Positions 18,093 to 27,601 of a DNA stretch of 38,906 bases are shown here, piece after piece. Positions within the stretch are counted from its first letter, which is position 1, and each line of letters begins with the position of its first letter. A program made the position numbers and the translations under genes. The stretch lies in NCBI GenBank assembly GCA_019090315.1, contig JAHRWD010000111.1:1-38906 (forward strand). The letters run 5' to 3'. The notes under the pieces are model-generated. The model ran no database searches. It was not told the origin of the DNA and was given only the letters and a program-made list of their open reading frames with translations. The stretch is from Pseudomonadales bacterium (GTDB lineage Bacteria > Pseudomonadota > Gammaproteobacteria > Pseudomonadales > JAHRWD01).

Positions 18093-18466
18093 TTGGCTTC
18101 AAACAGGGTGATGAGTTAGTGGAATATCTTTCCTCAGCAGATGTATTCGTTTTTCCAAGCACAACCGATACCTTCGGTATTGTTCTGATTGAGGCTATGG
18201 CATGCGGTATTCCAGTTGCTGCTTATCCGGTTCAGGTCCCTGTCTATATTCTGGAGCAGGGGGTAACCGGTGTAATGGATGATGACCTTGAATATGCGGT
18301 TACACAGGCGCTCAAATTAAACCCGAAAGATTGCATTCAAGCAGCAAAACAATTTCGTTGGGAACACTGTGCGAAACAATTTCAGGACTGGTTAATTCAA
18401 ATTCCTGAATCAATGTATAAACCGCCATACCAAATGGAAAAACATAAAGCAGCTGAGGACATGTAA
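18084..18466 (+). pseudogene. 3' fragment of a GT4-type glycosyltransferase gene
   Basis: The last ~127 codons of a GDP-mannose-dependent-mannosyltransferase-like (GT-B, GT4) gene are present: VFVGFKQGDELVEYLSSADVFVFPSTTDTFG, then IEAMACGIPVAAYPV (the E-x7-E type nucleotide-sugar site) and GVTGVMDDDL. The complete C-terminus follows, with WEHCAKQF typical of this group. The N-terminal acceptor domain is missing. The open frame runs upstream to an ATG at 18032, but codons before about 18084 are antisense to the lipoprotein remnant, so they are not part of the original gene. No ribosome binding site is seen before that ATG. It is a remnant rather than a working enzyme. Confidence 0.75.
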
Positions 18467-18548
18467 CTTTTGAACACTCACAACTTTTAGAGGATCCAGT
18501 TCGCAGTATATGGGCTGGAATCAGTCAATTAGGTATTTAATCAGGCAT

Positions 18549-18574
18549 AAAAAACCCGCGAAGAACGCGGGTTT
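18549..18574 (-). terminator. Terminator of the large lipoprotein gene
   Basis: AAACCCGCG and CGCGGGTTT form a nine-pair stem around AAGAA, with T6 following on the minus strand. It lies about 90 bases after the lipoprotein stop and is a sister of the 16366-16395 terminator, as expected if the two lipoprotein loci arose by tandem duplication. Confidence 0.8.
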
Positions 18575-18661
18575 ATTGTTGCTCCGTTTGTCACCGGCTA
18601 CAAATTTTTTACTAATAACACCAGCGCAGTAATGTTCATCACGCTGGTTCCAGTCAGACTA

Positions 18662-21358
18662 TCATTCCCCGCAGGGAGGAATAGTTTCGGTCAAGCTACT
18701 GGCATACGCCAGTGCCGCATCTTGTTCGTAGAACCATAGATCAGCATTATCAAATATCCCGTCCTCTACATGGTGAGCCTTAAAATAGTCGTCGGTACCA
18801 CCACAAACAATGATATTAATTGCGTTTGATTCACCCACGGCATGCACTGCACCTTCCGCTGTCACGACGATAGAAAAAGTATTATCAACCTCGCCAGAGT
18901 TCAGCAGTCCGTCAATAGTTACCGTTGTTCCATCAGCGCTAAAGACCATCCGTTCAACAGCAGCCCCACCATCTGTATACCAAACGTCATAGAGGGTTTT
19001 TCCCGCCAGCCACTCATATGAGAATTCGGTCGGGTTCGATGAACCGGCTTGATTTACATACCCACCGGTCCAGATCTCACCATCGATACCGTCATCCAGC
19101 ACCATGTCAGCAGGAGGAGCCCAGGCGCTGTCTTCGCTATATATTTTTGTAGTTCCGTTGATAATTGCCCATGTATCAACAAAGGTTGCAGTTCCCCCAA
19201 AAGCTATAGAAACGAAATTGTTAGCCACGCTCCAGTTACCTGTTCCGCTCTCAACCTCTACGCTATCTTCTGTAAGGCTATAATCGAAGGTTCCATTCGC
19301 GTGAAAAACAATGGTTTCGCTTTCTTCAACTCCACCCAATACTTCGCTACCCACCCAGGTAGTATCTGCAATGTCCGCAGCAACAATAGTATCCCTGCCA
19401 CCACAATCATCCACTACAGCAAGAAAATCGGTGTAGCTGTTAAACGAAGCCGGTTGCTCAGTAACATCATCCCAGGGGGTTTCGTAATCGCAATTTAAGG
19501 CAATAGCTTCTCCAGGTTCACTGTAGTTACCCAGCACATCATGCCAGGCAATGTCGTTGAATACCCACACATCCTCGCTCGTTATAACCTCAGCTGGCTC
19601 AAAGCTGCCGATTCGTACATACCCATTGTATTCGGCAAACAAGAGATGCTCGCCCGCATCAAGATTCAGGCTACTGCGAATACTGGCCTCGGGGCTGACC
19701 ACATAGAGATCTTCATTATCGACTGTACGCATAGCCCAGGTACCGGTACCACGTTTGATCGCAGAACCTCCCTGCGACCAATCGATCTCATAGAAATTAG
19801 CAGTTCCGTCATTGACCAGCTCAACCGACAGATCCCAGCTAGCCGATATGGCATTGAGCTGGCTTGCATCTTCGCTAACGGCTGTAGTGCTCACAGCGAC
19901 AGGAACAACCACATCGGCCATGCTGGTGGCGTTATCGTCCTCGCTGTATCCTCCAACACCTTTGTTATGCCAAACCGCATTGCACATGCCGCCTACGAGA
20001 TTATCGCCACAGCTCCAATTCCACAGTTTGTATACGTCCTGCTTCGTTATAAATGTCAACTTGTAGGCTTCTGCACCGGGACTAAAGACTGCGCTTCCAA
20101 CGATGGCTGTAGCATCAAATGGGCCATCTTCACTTGTTATAAAAGGAGCAATGGCCTGGTTGGATACATCGACTTTCGTCCCTGTCACGTGCTCGATAAG
20201 AGTGATAGAGCCGTTCAAAACTTGATAGTTAAGATCTATAGAACCATCGGCATTAACGGCTACCTTGACCTTCTCATCGTCGTCAACCCAGCCCAATGGG
20301 GTTAGCGTCAGATCCTGAATACCAATTAGACGAACAGTCAGGGAACCGTCACTTTCTACGATCAAGTCAGTGTCTTCGGTTGTACCGGTTGCCGCATCGT
20401 AGGTGATAGTACCTGTCTCAAGACCGTCGAATCCGCCGGTTTCTTCATCGAGATTTAGATCAAACCAGTTGAGCCCGCCAGTTGATGATACCAGTGCTGC
20501 AATGTCTGCGATCACTGTGTTCTCTTCCGTTTGCTGTTGCTCAACCTGATCATCAATATCGCTGGTATCCATTTCCACATCGTCCTCGACTACAGCGAGA
20601 ACAGTAGCTGGATCAAATTCCTCCGCAGTATCATCATCAACCGCATCGGCGATCAGCTCGATATCATCGACAACCTCTGCAATGACAAGCCTGAACAATT
20701 CATCAGGGGTAGACTCAGAATTTTGTTCTTGGGCGGCACCTTCGGCAGCTTCAGAATTATTCGCGATGATCTGGGTCGCGACCTGTGCGATCTCATGCAG
20801 GCGCTGATAGTCAGCTGCATCTGGATCACCACTTTCTTCTTTGGCAACATAATCTTCCAGCAGCTCAGCATCGGTGCCCAGCAGCTCCTGTATCGCTTCA
20901 ACCGCATTTTCAAGGCTGTAACCGTCTACATATCGGTTTTCTTCAATTTTTGCCTGTACCAGGGTGGTTAAGGGACTGACGAATTCGGAACCCGCTGGTG
21001 CGGTTAGAACAAAATCTTTGGTTACCGCTACACCGGTATCTAAATCAAGAGTCTCACCCGCGGTAGCTATCAGAATTACAGGATTACTGTCTATTTGACT
21101 CTGGGTCGCTTCAAGTGAAAATGCACCATTTTCGTCGGTAGTTGCGTGTGGTCCATCATCTGAATCACAAGCTTTATTATTGTTCAGATCAAGGCACACG
21201 GTTGCATTGATCAAATATCCATCCGCAGCCACGCCGGAATGAGTAGTGGTAGTACTGCCACCGCTGCCGCCACCGCTGCTGCTACTTCCGCAAGCGGTTA
21301 TGAGCGCTGAACACAGCAGCACCATGGAACCTTTATAGAAATTGTTTTTGTTCATCAT
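18662..21358 (-). CDS. Large surface lipoprotein with Gly/Ser tether
   Basis: This 898-residue protein starts with a lipoprotein signal (MVLLCSALITAC, lipidated Cys about residue 23), followed by a Ser/Gly/Thr tether of about 20 residues. Residues 42-85 (VAADGYLINATVCLDLNNNKACDSDD) look like a carboxypeptidase-regulatory/SdrD-B type beta-sandwich with a D-x-N-x-N-x-x-C-D calcium-loop-like motif. An acidic helical stretch (about 140-290) follows, then repeats of an unnamed beta-rich module. One unit contains CDYETPWDDVT, a Cys-Gly-Gly, ADIADTTW, the pattern W-S-V-A-N-N-F and DTWAIING, and is shared with the paralogue at 16468; a related shorter unit ends the protein. Cys residues probably pair into disulfides. 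Function unknown; adhesin or polymer-binding outer-surface role is a guess. AAAGG lies five bases before ATG 21358. Confidence 0.8.
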   Translation of the reverse strand: MMNKNNFYKGSMVLLCSALITACGSSSSGGGSGGSTTTTHSGVAADGYLINATVCLDLNNNKACDSDDGPHATTDENGAFSLEATQSQIDSNPVILIATAGETLDLDTGVAVTKDFVLTAPAGSEFVSPLTTLVQAKIEENRYVDGYSLENAVEAIQELLGTDAELLEDYVAKEESGDPDAADYQRLHEIAQVATQIIANNSEAAEGAAQEQNSESTPDELFRLVIAEVVDDIELIADAVDDDTAEEFDPATVLAVVEDDVEMDTSDIDDQVEQQQTEENTVIADIAALVSSTGGLNWFDLNLDEETGGFDGLETGTITYDAATGTTEDTDLIVESDGSLTVRLIGIQDLTLTPLGWVDDDEKVKVAVNADGSIDLNYQVLNGSITLIEHVTGTKVDVSNQAIAPFITSEDGPFDATAIVGSAVFSPGAEAYKLTFITKQDVYKLWNWSCGDNLVGGMCNAVWHNKGVGGYSEDDNATSMADVVVPVAVSTTAVSEDASQLNAISASWDLSVELVNDGTANFYEIDWSQGGSAIKRGTGTWAMRTVDNEDLYVVSPEASIRSSLNLDAGEHLLFAEYNGYVRIGSFEPAEVITSEDVWVFNDIAWHDVLGNYSEPGEAIALNCDYETPWDDVTEQPASFNSYTDFLAVVDDCGGRDTIVAADIADTTWVGSEVLGGVEESETIVFHANGTFDYSLTEDSVEVESGTGNWSVANNFVSIAFGGTATFVDTWAIINGTTKIYSEDSAWAPPADMVLDDGIDGEIWTGGYVNQAGSSNPTEFSYEWLAGKTLYDVWYTDGGAAVERMVFSADGTTVTIDGLLNSGEVDNTFSIVVTAEGAVHAVGESNAINIIVCGGTDDYFKAHHVEDGIFDNADLWFYEQDAALAYASSLTETIPPCGE

Positions 21359-21440
21359 CCTTGCCTTTATTATTGATTCAATAATTTTAATAGATAAATT
21401 TTTAGTGGCATTAATGTTAAAGGTAGGTTAAAAATTAACA

Positions 21441-21456
21441 CTACCCATACGGGTAG
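21441..21456. promoter_or_regulatory. Palindromic operator candidate
   Basis: CTACCC-ATAC-GGGTAG is a perfect 6-4-6 palindrome (the centre is not symmetric) 83 bases upstream of the lipoprotein start. If the IS is removed, it also lies about 150 bases upstream of the LuxR-type regulator gene. GerE-fold regulators bind such short palindromes, so the neighbouring regulator is the obvious candidate; this is an inference. Confidence 0.45.
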
Positions 21457-21574
21457 CAATTCGTAATATTTCGCTAAAATTTTGATACGCAACAACTCAT
21501 TCCTACACTAATCAAGTACCATTTAACCTGTAAGTTGATTTGATTTTTACTTGAGGTTGATACCTATGGCTTGA

Positions 21575-22959
21575 GAAATATAGTCAAATCTGGTGTACGG
21601 GCTCATTAATTAGGCGGCGTCCTCGTCATTTTTCTCAACCTGTTTTACACCGTTTTTGAACTCTACACCTTCTATAATATCTGCCATGAGCGCAAACCCA
21701 TGTAAGCGCTTCCAGCGTTTTTTTGCACCTTGCACCAATTTAAAAACCATGGCGAAAATGCTTTCTCTAGAAACACAATTTCGTGTTTTCGTCGTTCTCA
21801 ATCTTACCGTCGAGAACGTCGATTCTATTGGGTTTGAGGTACGTATATGAAGCCAGTGCTCAGCGAGGAAGTCATAAAAGGCCAGCATTGCAGCCTTGTC
21901 CTTTACCAAGCAGGTCATTGTTCTCGGGTACTTCGCCTCAAAGCGTTTTACCGTGCTATCAAAGGCCGTGTAGGCAGCTTCTCGACTCTCGGCCATCCAT
22001 ATTTCCTTCATGGAATCTTTTATTTTTGGCTGTACCGATTTAGGCACCTTGTTTAATACATTTGCTGTCTTATGAACCCAGCAACATTGCCCCTTTGTCT
22101 CTGGATAGACCTTGCCTAAGGCCTTCCAGAATCCCAGCGCCCCGTCACCGATCGCTAGTTTTGGAGCTGTATTCAGGTTGCGATTCCGTAAACCTTGTAA
22201 TACCTCGATCCAGCTTTACTCACTTTCTCTGTGGCCGTCTTCAATGGCGATGAGTTCTTTTTTACCCTTGTCAGTAGCGCCTATAATCACAAGAATACAA
22301 GACCTGTCATTATCGCCACGGACATTAAAGTGGATGCCATCCGCCCAAATATAAACATAGTTTTTTAGTGATAAATCTCGCTTGCTCCATGTCTTATGTT
22401 CATCCTGCCAGTCCTCCTTGAGGCGGCTGATGGTGTTTGCGGAAAGCCCTTTCGCATCGTTTCCTAACAGCACCTTTAATGCGTCGCTAAAGTCCCCAGT
22501 TGATACGCCCTTGAGATACAAAAAGGGTAAAAACTCTTCTACCCTCGTCGCTCGCTTCAAATACGGCGGGATTAACTTGGAGTTGAATTTTATCCCCTGA
22601 CAGCTGCGGTCGCGTATTTTGGGAATTTTAACGTCCACGTTGCCAAGGCCAGTCTGAACCTGTCGTTGAGGTAGGTATCCATTCCTGACAACTGCTCTTT
22701 TACCATCTATCTGCAAATCACTGAACTTCGATAGTAGCTCTGCCAATTCAGCTTCTACGGCCTTGCTGATGAGATCTTTGGCCCCATTCCTGAGAAGATC
22801 AGTCAGTGGGTCATCGATAAATTCTGGTTGCTGTAGCTTTACTACTGTACTATTCGTCATAGCGTATCCCTTTGTTGGTTCACTTTTTCCGCCAAGAAAA
22901 AATCTAACAGGGTACGCTACCTTTCAAATCCCCTCATACACCAGAAATCACTATATCTC
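21575..22959 (-). mobile_element. IS256-family insertion sequence, 1385 bp
   Basis: Terminal inverted repeats are GAAATATAGTCAAATCTGGT at 21575 and, read inwards from 22959 on the other strand, GAGATATAGTGATTTCTGGT: 16 of the first 20 bases match and TGGTGTA continues on both. Directly outside are ATGGCTTGA (21566-21574) and GTGGCTTGA (22960-22968), a 9-base target duplication with one difference. Size, repeat type and duplication length are normal for IS256. The single transposase frame has an internal stop, so this copy is probably not autonomous. It separates the LuxR-type gene from its upstream region. Confidence 0.88.
21610..22860 (-). pseudogene. IS256-family (Mutator-like) transposase with one in-frame stop
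   Basis: From ATG 22860 to the stop at 21610 one reading frame of 416 codons is interrupted by a single TAA at 22216-22218 (GHRESE, stop, SWIEVLQGL). The family has a residue such as Gln at this place (typical RESTQSW), so CAA to TAA is the likely change. The DDE catalytic triad is otherwise intact: Asp in IWADGIHF, Asp in LAIGDGALG and Glu in SNPIESTF. The C-terminal part has no good start of its own (an ATG at 22047 is internal). No frameshift or deletion is needed to explain it, so the lesion is young or suppressible. Confidence 0.85.
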
Positions 22960-23004
22960 GTGGCTTGATACCTGCCCTGGGATACTACAAAAGGATATGT
23001 AGAA

Positions 23005-24171
23005 ATGAAAAAATCAGGGATTAATATTTCATTCGAACAGTGGAATCAAACTCTTTCTTTAGTATATGAAGCAGCTATGGCACCGGAATTATGGCGGGAT
23101 GCCCTAATCAGCATTAGCCAATCCATCAACTGTCATAGCGGCCAGCTGATCATTTCAAATAGCAATACCCCCTTTAGTATCATCGGCTCTACCTGTGGGC
23201 TTGATAATGATGAATCGATCATGAACGATTTCGCGGTGGAAACTGAAAATGGTATTAATACACGTATGAACTTTTCGCAGGCATTAAAAACACCAACGGT
23301 TTTAACGGATTACAGTCACTCGTCTGAAGCACAGATGGCCCGCGACCCCTTCTATCAGGGTTTCCTGAAAAGAAGTGATGCACAGTATTATGGTGGTCTG
23401 GTTCTAGAATCCGACAAAACAGGGGGTACGGGATTAGCGATGCTACGCTCAGCAACTCAAGGTCACTTTACTGAAAGGGAATGCCAGTATATGGAGTCAC
23501 TTGCCCCGCATTTGCAACGCGCCATACAGCTAACGCGTTTCAGCCGAGTAGACAATTTTATTCGCGGAAAAGAATCTATCCTGGAGAATTTTAATGTGGG
23601 GGTTTTTGTATTAGACAGGTATTCAGAAATCGCTCATATGAATGGAAAAGCTTCAGCTATTGTAGCTCGCCAGGATGGTATATCAGATGCCAATAAACAT
23701 ATCACTTTAAATGACCCAAAGGCGCAACTGGCCCTGAACCAGGATATTCGTACATTAAGCTTTTCAAAGCACACCTTCTCAGAAACCACATTTCAATATA
23801 TTAGCGCCACACGGAAGAACTGTTCTTCGTCCTACTTATTAATGGTAACCCCGTTATTTGCCATGGAAGATATTATTTCCGGGGTTTCCTGTTTAGTCTG
23901 CGTTATCGACCCTGATGCACAGGAGCTAAATCTAAGCCAGATACTCAAAAGTGTATTTCAGTTAACCGATGCAGAAGCAAAACTTGCTGAAGCCCTGTAT
24001 AAGGGAACTAGCCTCAAAGAGTATGCGGAAAGACTCAGTGTGACGATCGAAACACCTCGTTATCATCTTAAAAATATTTTCTCGAAATTGAGTGTGAGTA
24101 AGCAATCAGAGTTGATCAAAAAAATTAGTAGTAGTGCCGCAGTACTGGCTAATTTGGAAAAACCGAGTTAA
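23005..24171 (+). CDS. LuxR-type transcriptional regulator
   Basis: This is a 388-residue protein with a GerE/LuxR-type winged helix-turn-helix at the C-terminus: FQLTDAEAKLAEALYKGTSLKEYAERLSVTIETPRYHLKNIFSKLSVSKQSELIKKI (about residues 312-372) keeps the LT..E..L, the L-x-V-s..T.r.hl..i..Kl and r.eLv patterns. Residues 1-300 have no recognisable receiver domain. The part after residue 185 (ENFNVGVFVLDRYSEIAHMNGKASAI) looks like a PAS fold, the ligand sensor. AAGGA lies nine bases before ATG 23005. The IS256 element ends about 45 bases upstream, so the native promoter may be displaced. Before that insertion the gene was divergent from the lipoprotein gene. Confidence 0.82.
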   Translation: MKKSGINISFEQWNQTLSLVYEAAMAPELWRDALISISQSINCHSGQLIISNSNTPFSIIGSTCGLDNDESIMNDFAVETENGINTRMNFSQALKTPTVLTDYSHSSEAQMARDPFYQGFLKRSDAQYYGGLVLESDKTGGTGLAMLRSATQGHFTERECQYMESLAPHLQRAIQLTRFSRVDNFIRGKESILENFNVGVFVLDRYSEIAHMNGKASAIVARQDGISDANKHITLNDPKAQLALNQDIRTLSFSKHTFSETTFQYISATRKNCSSSYLLMVTPLFAMEDIISGVSCLVCVIDPDAQELNLSQILKSVFQLTDAEAKLAEALYKGTSLKEYAERLSVTIETPRYHLKNIFSKLSVSKQSELIKKISSSAAVLANLEKPS

Positions 24172-24333
24172 TTAAGTGGTCAGTACTGTTAAATGCCTCC
24201 TAATATTGGAATATTTGATCACGCACATGTTACGTCATGCTCATTACTGGATCACAGTACCTAACCAGCTTACAATTTAACCAGATGTAGTGTATTAAAT
24301 TAGTCTTTGACCAACTTCAGCTATGGCAGAAAA

Positions 24334-26769
24334 ATGACTCGTCAAAAAGTGCCCCTCCAGCTAACTGAACAGCAGCTCTACAATCACTGCGATCCCGCTC
24401 AGTTTGAGTTTACTAATACTCTTGATCTCACCGAACCGAGCGCCCAGATCGGCCAACAACGCGCTATTGATGCGATCAATTTTGCGCTGGATATAAAACG
24501 GGATGGATATAACCTCTACGTTTTAGGTAATCCCGGATCCGGGCGGCATGAAACAGCCATGCAGGTTTTACAGGGGCAGGCGGCCAGAGAAGAGACCCCT
24601 CATGACTGGTGTTACGTTCACAACTTTACTCAGCCGAATAAGCCCATAGCGCTTTGCCTTCCTAATGGTTCCGGCAAACGTTTTTCCGATGATATGGCTC
24701 AGTTGCTAGAAGACCTGCATAGCTCTATTCGAGCCGCTTTTGAAAGTGATGAATACCAGGCTCGCCGCAAGATCATTGAACAGGGATTGATCCAACGCCG
24801 CGACAACGCCATCGCAGAACATCGTGAACAGGCACTTGCCAACAGCGTCATGCTGGTCCCTACTCCAACTGGCTTTTCCTTCGCGCCGTTAAAAGGTGAA
24901 GAGGTGATCAAACCGGAAGAATTTCGTAAGTTACCAGAGGAGAAGCGCACCGAGTTTGAGGAGATTGTGGTCGATCTTCAAAACAAACTACAAGATACCC
25001 TCGAGCAATTTCCGATCTGGGAAAAAGAGATGCGCACCCAGATGAAGCAGCTCAACAACGAGATCACCCTTGCTGCGGTAAACCTGCTGATCAATCAACT
25101 CCGCGAGCCCTATCAAGAGCAGACAGCCATTCAACACTACCTTGATGATTTTCAGAAAGATGTGATTGAAAATGCCAATGAGTTTCTACTGTCGGAGGAG
25201 GAGCTATCGAGCAACCCGTTTATGGCTGCACCCACCTTTACCCGCTATACCGTTAATCCACTGATCACCCATGAAAATGGTTCCGGCGCTCCCGTCATCT
25301 ATATCGATCACCCAACCCACTCCAGTCTGATCGGCCGCATTGAATACCAGTCCCAATACGGCGCTCTGTCTACCGATATTTCATTAATTCGCCCAGGCGC
25401 GCTACATGAAGCGCACGGCGGCTATCTGGTGGTGGATGCAGACAAGCTGTTAACCCAACCGATGGCATGGGATACGCTGAAACGAACACTAAAATCGAAG
25501 ATGGTACGGATAGAGGGGCTTGACCAGGCCTATGGATTTGCCAGCACCGTAACACTGGAACCACAACCCATCCCGGTCGATTTAAAAGTGGTGATTATTG
25601 GTGATCGACGGTTGTACTACCTGCTGTCGGAATATGATCCGGAATTCCGGGAGCTATTTAAAGTAATGGCTGATTTTGAAGATGAGATGGATCGAAGCGC
25701 TGACACCTATCAGCAATTTGCCCAGTTAATTGCCAGCCTTGCCCACCGCGAGGAGTTACTGCCGCTACAGCCCGCAGCGGTTGCAAGAGTCATCGAACAG
25801 AGTAGCCGCCTGATTGGCGACTCGAAAAAGGTATCAATCAGTCACGATAAGATCCGTGATCTGCTGGTCGAGGCTGATTTTTTTGCCCAACGGGATCAAC
25901 ACAACGAAATCGAGCGAGCGGATGTCCACAATGCTGTCCGGTCTAAAATCACTCGCCATGACCGTATCCGCGAACGGGTTCAGGAACAGATCCTAAGGGA
26001 GACTGTATTTATCGACTGCGAAGGTGAGCATATTGGCCAGATCAATGCGCTTGCGGTGCTGAGCCTTGGTGATTTTTCCTTTGGCCGGCCAAGCCGTATA
26101 ACCGCTCGGGTTCGGGCGGGTAGCGCTGGTGTAGTGGATATCGAACGCAGGGTTGATCTTGGCGGCCCCTCCCACTCAAAGGGCGTGCTGATTCTCTCCA
26201 GCTATCTGGGTGCTCACTATTGCCCTGACAGGCCGCTGACCCTTTCAGCTAATTTGGCCTTTGAACAGTCCTACGGCGGTGTTGATGGTGATAGTGCCTC
26301 TTCAACCGAACTTTACGCGCTGATATCAGCTCTGGCCCAACTACCAATCAAACAATCCCTGGCGGTTACCGGTTCCGTTAATCAATTTGGACAGGTTCAA
26401 CCCATCGGTGGTGTAAATGAAAAAATCGAAGGCTTTTTCGATATCTGTGCTGCACGCGGCCTGACCGGTGATCAGGGGGTATTGATCCCCGCCAGTAACG
26501 TACAGCATCTGATGCTTCGGCAGGACGTAATTGATGCCTGTAGCAAACAGCAGTTCCACATTTATCCCATTGAAACGATTGATCAGGGTTTATCAATACT
26601 GACGGGCGTCAATGCCGGAAAGCGTAATAAGAACGGTACATTCCAGAAAAACAGTATTCACCAACTGGCTGAGGCACGGCTGCGCCAGTTTACCAAACAT
26701 ATGAAACCCGGCAGTGCGAAGGAAGCAGGCTCAAACAGCTCCACTTCGAGCTCAGATACTGATGAATAA
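24334..26769 (+). CDS. Lon-family ATP-dependent protease (LonB/YcbZ-like AAA)
   Basis: The 811-residue protein counts from ATG 24334; an in-frame TTG at 24307 is unlikely. An N-terminal AAA-like part has the nucleotide loop GNPGSGRHE (from Gly65), where the usual Lys-Thr/Ser is Arg-His. A coiled middle part (about 130-250) follows, then a second ATPase half (GGYLVVDADKLL, VVIIGDRRLYYLLSEYDPEFRELFK). The C-terminal Lon protease domain has the dyad Ser654 (DGDSASSTE) and Lys697 (GGVNEKIEG), separated by 43 residues as in Lon. It degrades or processes unfolded or regulatory proteins in the cytoplasm; a specific target is not known. It overlaps the UspA-like gene by eight bases, suggesting they act together in stress response. 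Confidence 0.88.
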   Translation: MTRQKVPLQLTEQQLYNHCDPAQFEFTNTLDLTEPSAQIGQQRAIDAINFALDIKRDGYNLYVLGNPGSGRHETAMQVLQGQAAREETPHDWCYVHNFTQPNKPIALCLPNGSGKRFSDDMAQLLEDLHSSIRAAFESDEYQARRKIIEQGLIQRRDNAIAEHREQALANSVMLVPTPTGFSFAPLKGEEVIKPEEFRKLPEEKRTEFEEIVVDLQNKLQDTLEQFPIWEKEMRTQMKQLNNEITLAAVNLLINQLREPYQEQTAIQHYLDDFQKDVIENANEFLLSEEELSSNPFMAAPTFTRYTVNPLITHENGSGAPVIYIDHPTHSSLIGRIEYQSQYGALSTDISLIRPGALHEAHGGYLVVDADKLLTQPMAWDTLKRTLKSKMVRIEGLDQAYGFASTVTLEPQPIPVDLKVVIIGDRRLYYLLSEYDPEFRELFKVMADFEDEMDRSADTYQQFAQLIASLAHREELLPLQPAAVARVIEQSSRLIGDSKKVSISHDKIRDLLVEADFFAQRDQHNEIERADVHNAVRSKITRHDRIRERVQEQILRETVFIDCEGEHIGQINALAVLSLGDFSFGRPSRITARVRAGSAGVVDIERRVDLGGPSHSKGVLILSSYLGAHYCPDRPLTLSANLAFEQSYGGVDGDSASSTELYALISALAQLPIKQSLAVTGSVNQFGQVQPIGGVNEKIEGFFDICAARGLTGDQGVLIPASNVQHLMLRQDVIDACSKQQFHIYPIETIDQGLSILTGVNAGKRNKNGTFQKNSIHQLAEARLRQFTKHMKPGSAKEAGSNSSTSSSDTDE

Positions 26770-27601
26770 TCAAAGCCGCAGAGTGTTATTGACCCTGAGT
26801 GGGCATACCAGCAATACCGCGACGCTTGATATTGTTGCTGAGTTTGCCGCAGCCATTCATGCCGAAATTAATGGCCTTTTTATTGAGGATAAAACCCTTC
26901 TTGATATTGCAGCGCTACCCTTCACACGCGAGATCAGATCCCATGGTTTGCAACCTGGGCAGCTGGAAGTCAGCACACTTGAACACCAAATGCGGATGCT
27001 ATCCGATGCTGCACAGCGCGAACTCAACTCCTGCGCCCAACGCTGGAAAATACAGTGTTCATTTAATACTGCGCCTTCAGGCTTTGAGCATTGGTTGAGA
27101 TCACAGGAAGATAAAGAAAACACCCTCTGTATAGCCCATAAAATCGATAAAAAATGGGGATCTACACAGTACGAGATAGACACCAGCAGACTGCTGGAAC
27201 AGCATTCTGGGCCACTAATGTTACTGCCAAAAAAACAGGGTTCTGGTAAAGAGTTAATCGGTATTATTCACAGTTCGGATAGTATTGAAGCCATACTTAA
27301 ACCTATCGAAAACCTGGTTAAAAAGGGCCATCAACCGGTTATTATATTGCTCTGTGACAACCCACCGGAAACAGAAAAAATTAAACGATCTGTTATTTAT
27401 GAACTGGAGAAAAAGGCTCTACAGGCGACGGTACATATTCTTCGACCTGCAACCAACAGATCACTACTTCAGTTTATTGATCGGCACATGCCCAAACTGA
27501 TGATCGTAGGGGCGGACAATCCGATTATTGATTCGACCTGTTTGAATGAGCTAATTGAATCATCCGGGGCTCCGGTATTATTGCTCAGAGAGCAGATCTA
27601 A
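26762..27601 (+). CDS. Universal stress protein-like protein
   Basis: The 279-residue protein is counted from ATG 26762, whose frame overlaps the last eight bases of the protease gene. It has two alpha/beta halves like tandem UspA domains: RRVLLTLSGHTSNTATLDIVAEFAAAIHAEINGLFIED resembles UspA strand 1/helix 1, and GAPVLLLREQ at the end the final strand. The ATP-binding G-x2-G-x9-G motif is not obvious, so nucleotide binding is uncertain. The last third is partly duplicated downstream (28691-28836). Identity as Usp is moderate; no other family suggests itself. Confidence 0.65.
   Translation: MNNQSRRVLLTLSGHTSNTATLDIVAEFAAAIHAEINGLFIEDKTLLDIAALPFTREIRSHGLQPGQLEVSTLEHQMRMLSDAAQRELNSCAQRWKIQCSFNTAPSGFEHWLRSQEDKENTLCIAHKIDKKWGSTQYEIDTSRLLEQHSGPLMLLPKKQGSGKELIGIIHSSDSIEAILKPIENLVKKGHQPVIILLCDNPPETEKIKRSVIYELEKKALQATVHILRPATNRSLLQFIDRHMPKLMIVGADNPIIDSTCLNELIESSGAPVLLLREQI

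Noticed and set aside
19541..20305. 254-codon plus-strand open frame
   Set aside because: It lies wholly antisense within the 898-residue lipoprotein gene, has no ribosome binding site and no domain; the lipoprotein frame has a signal peptide and a paralogue.
21575..22959. CRISPR or prophage signals around the mobile DNA
   Set aside because: No regularly spaced repeats and no integrase, capsid or terminase genes are present anywhere in the window.
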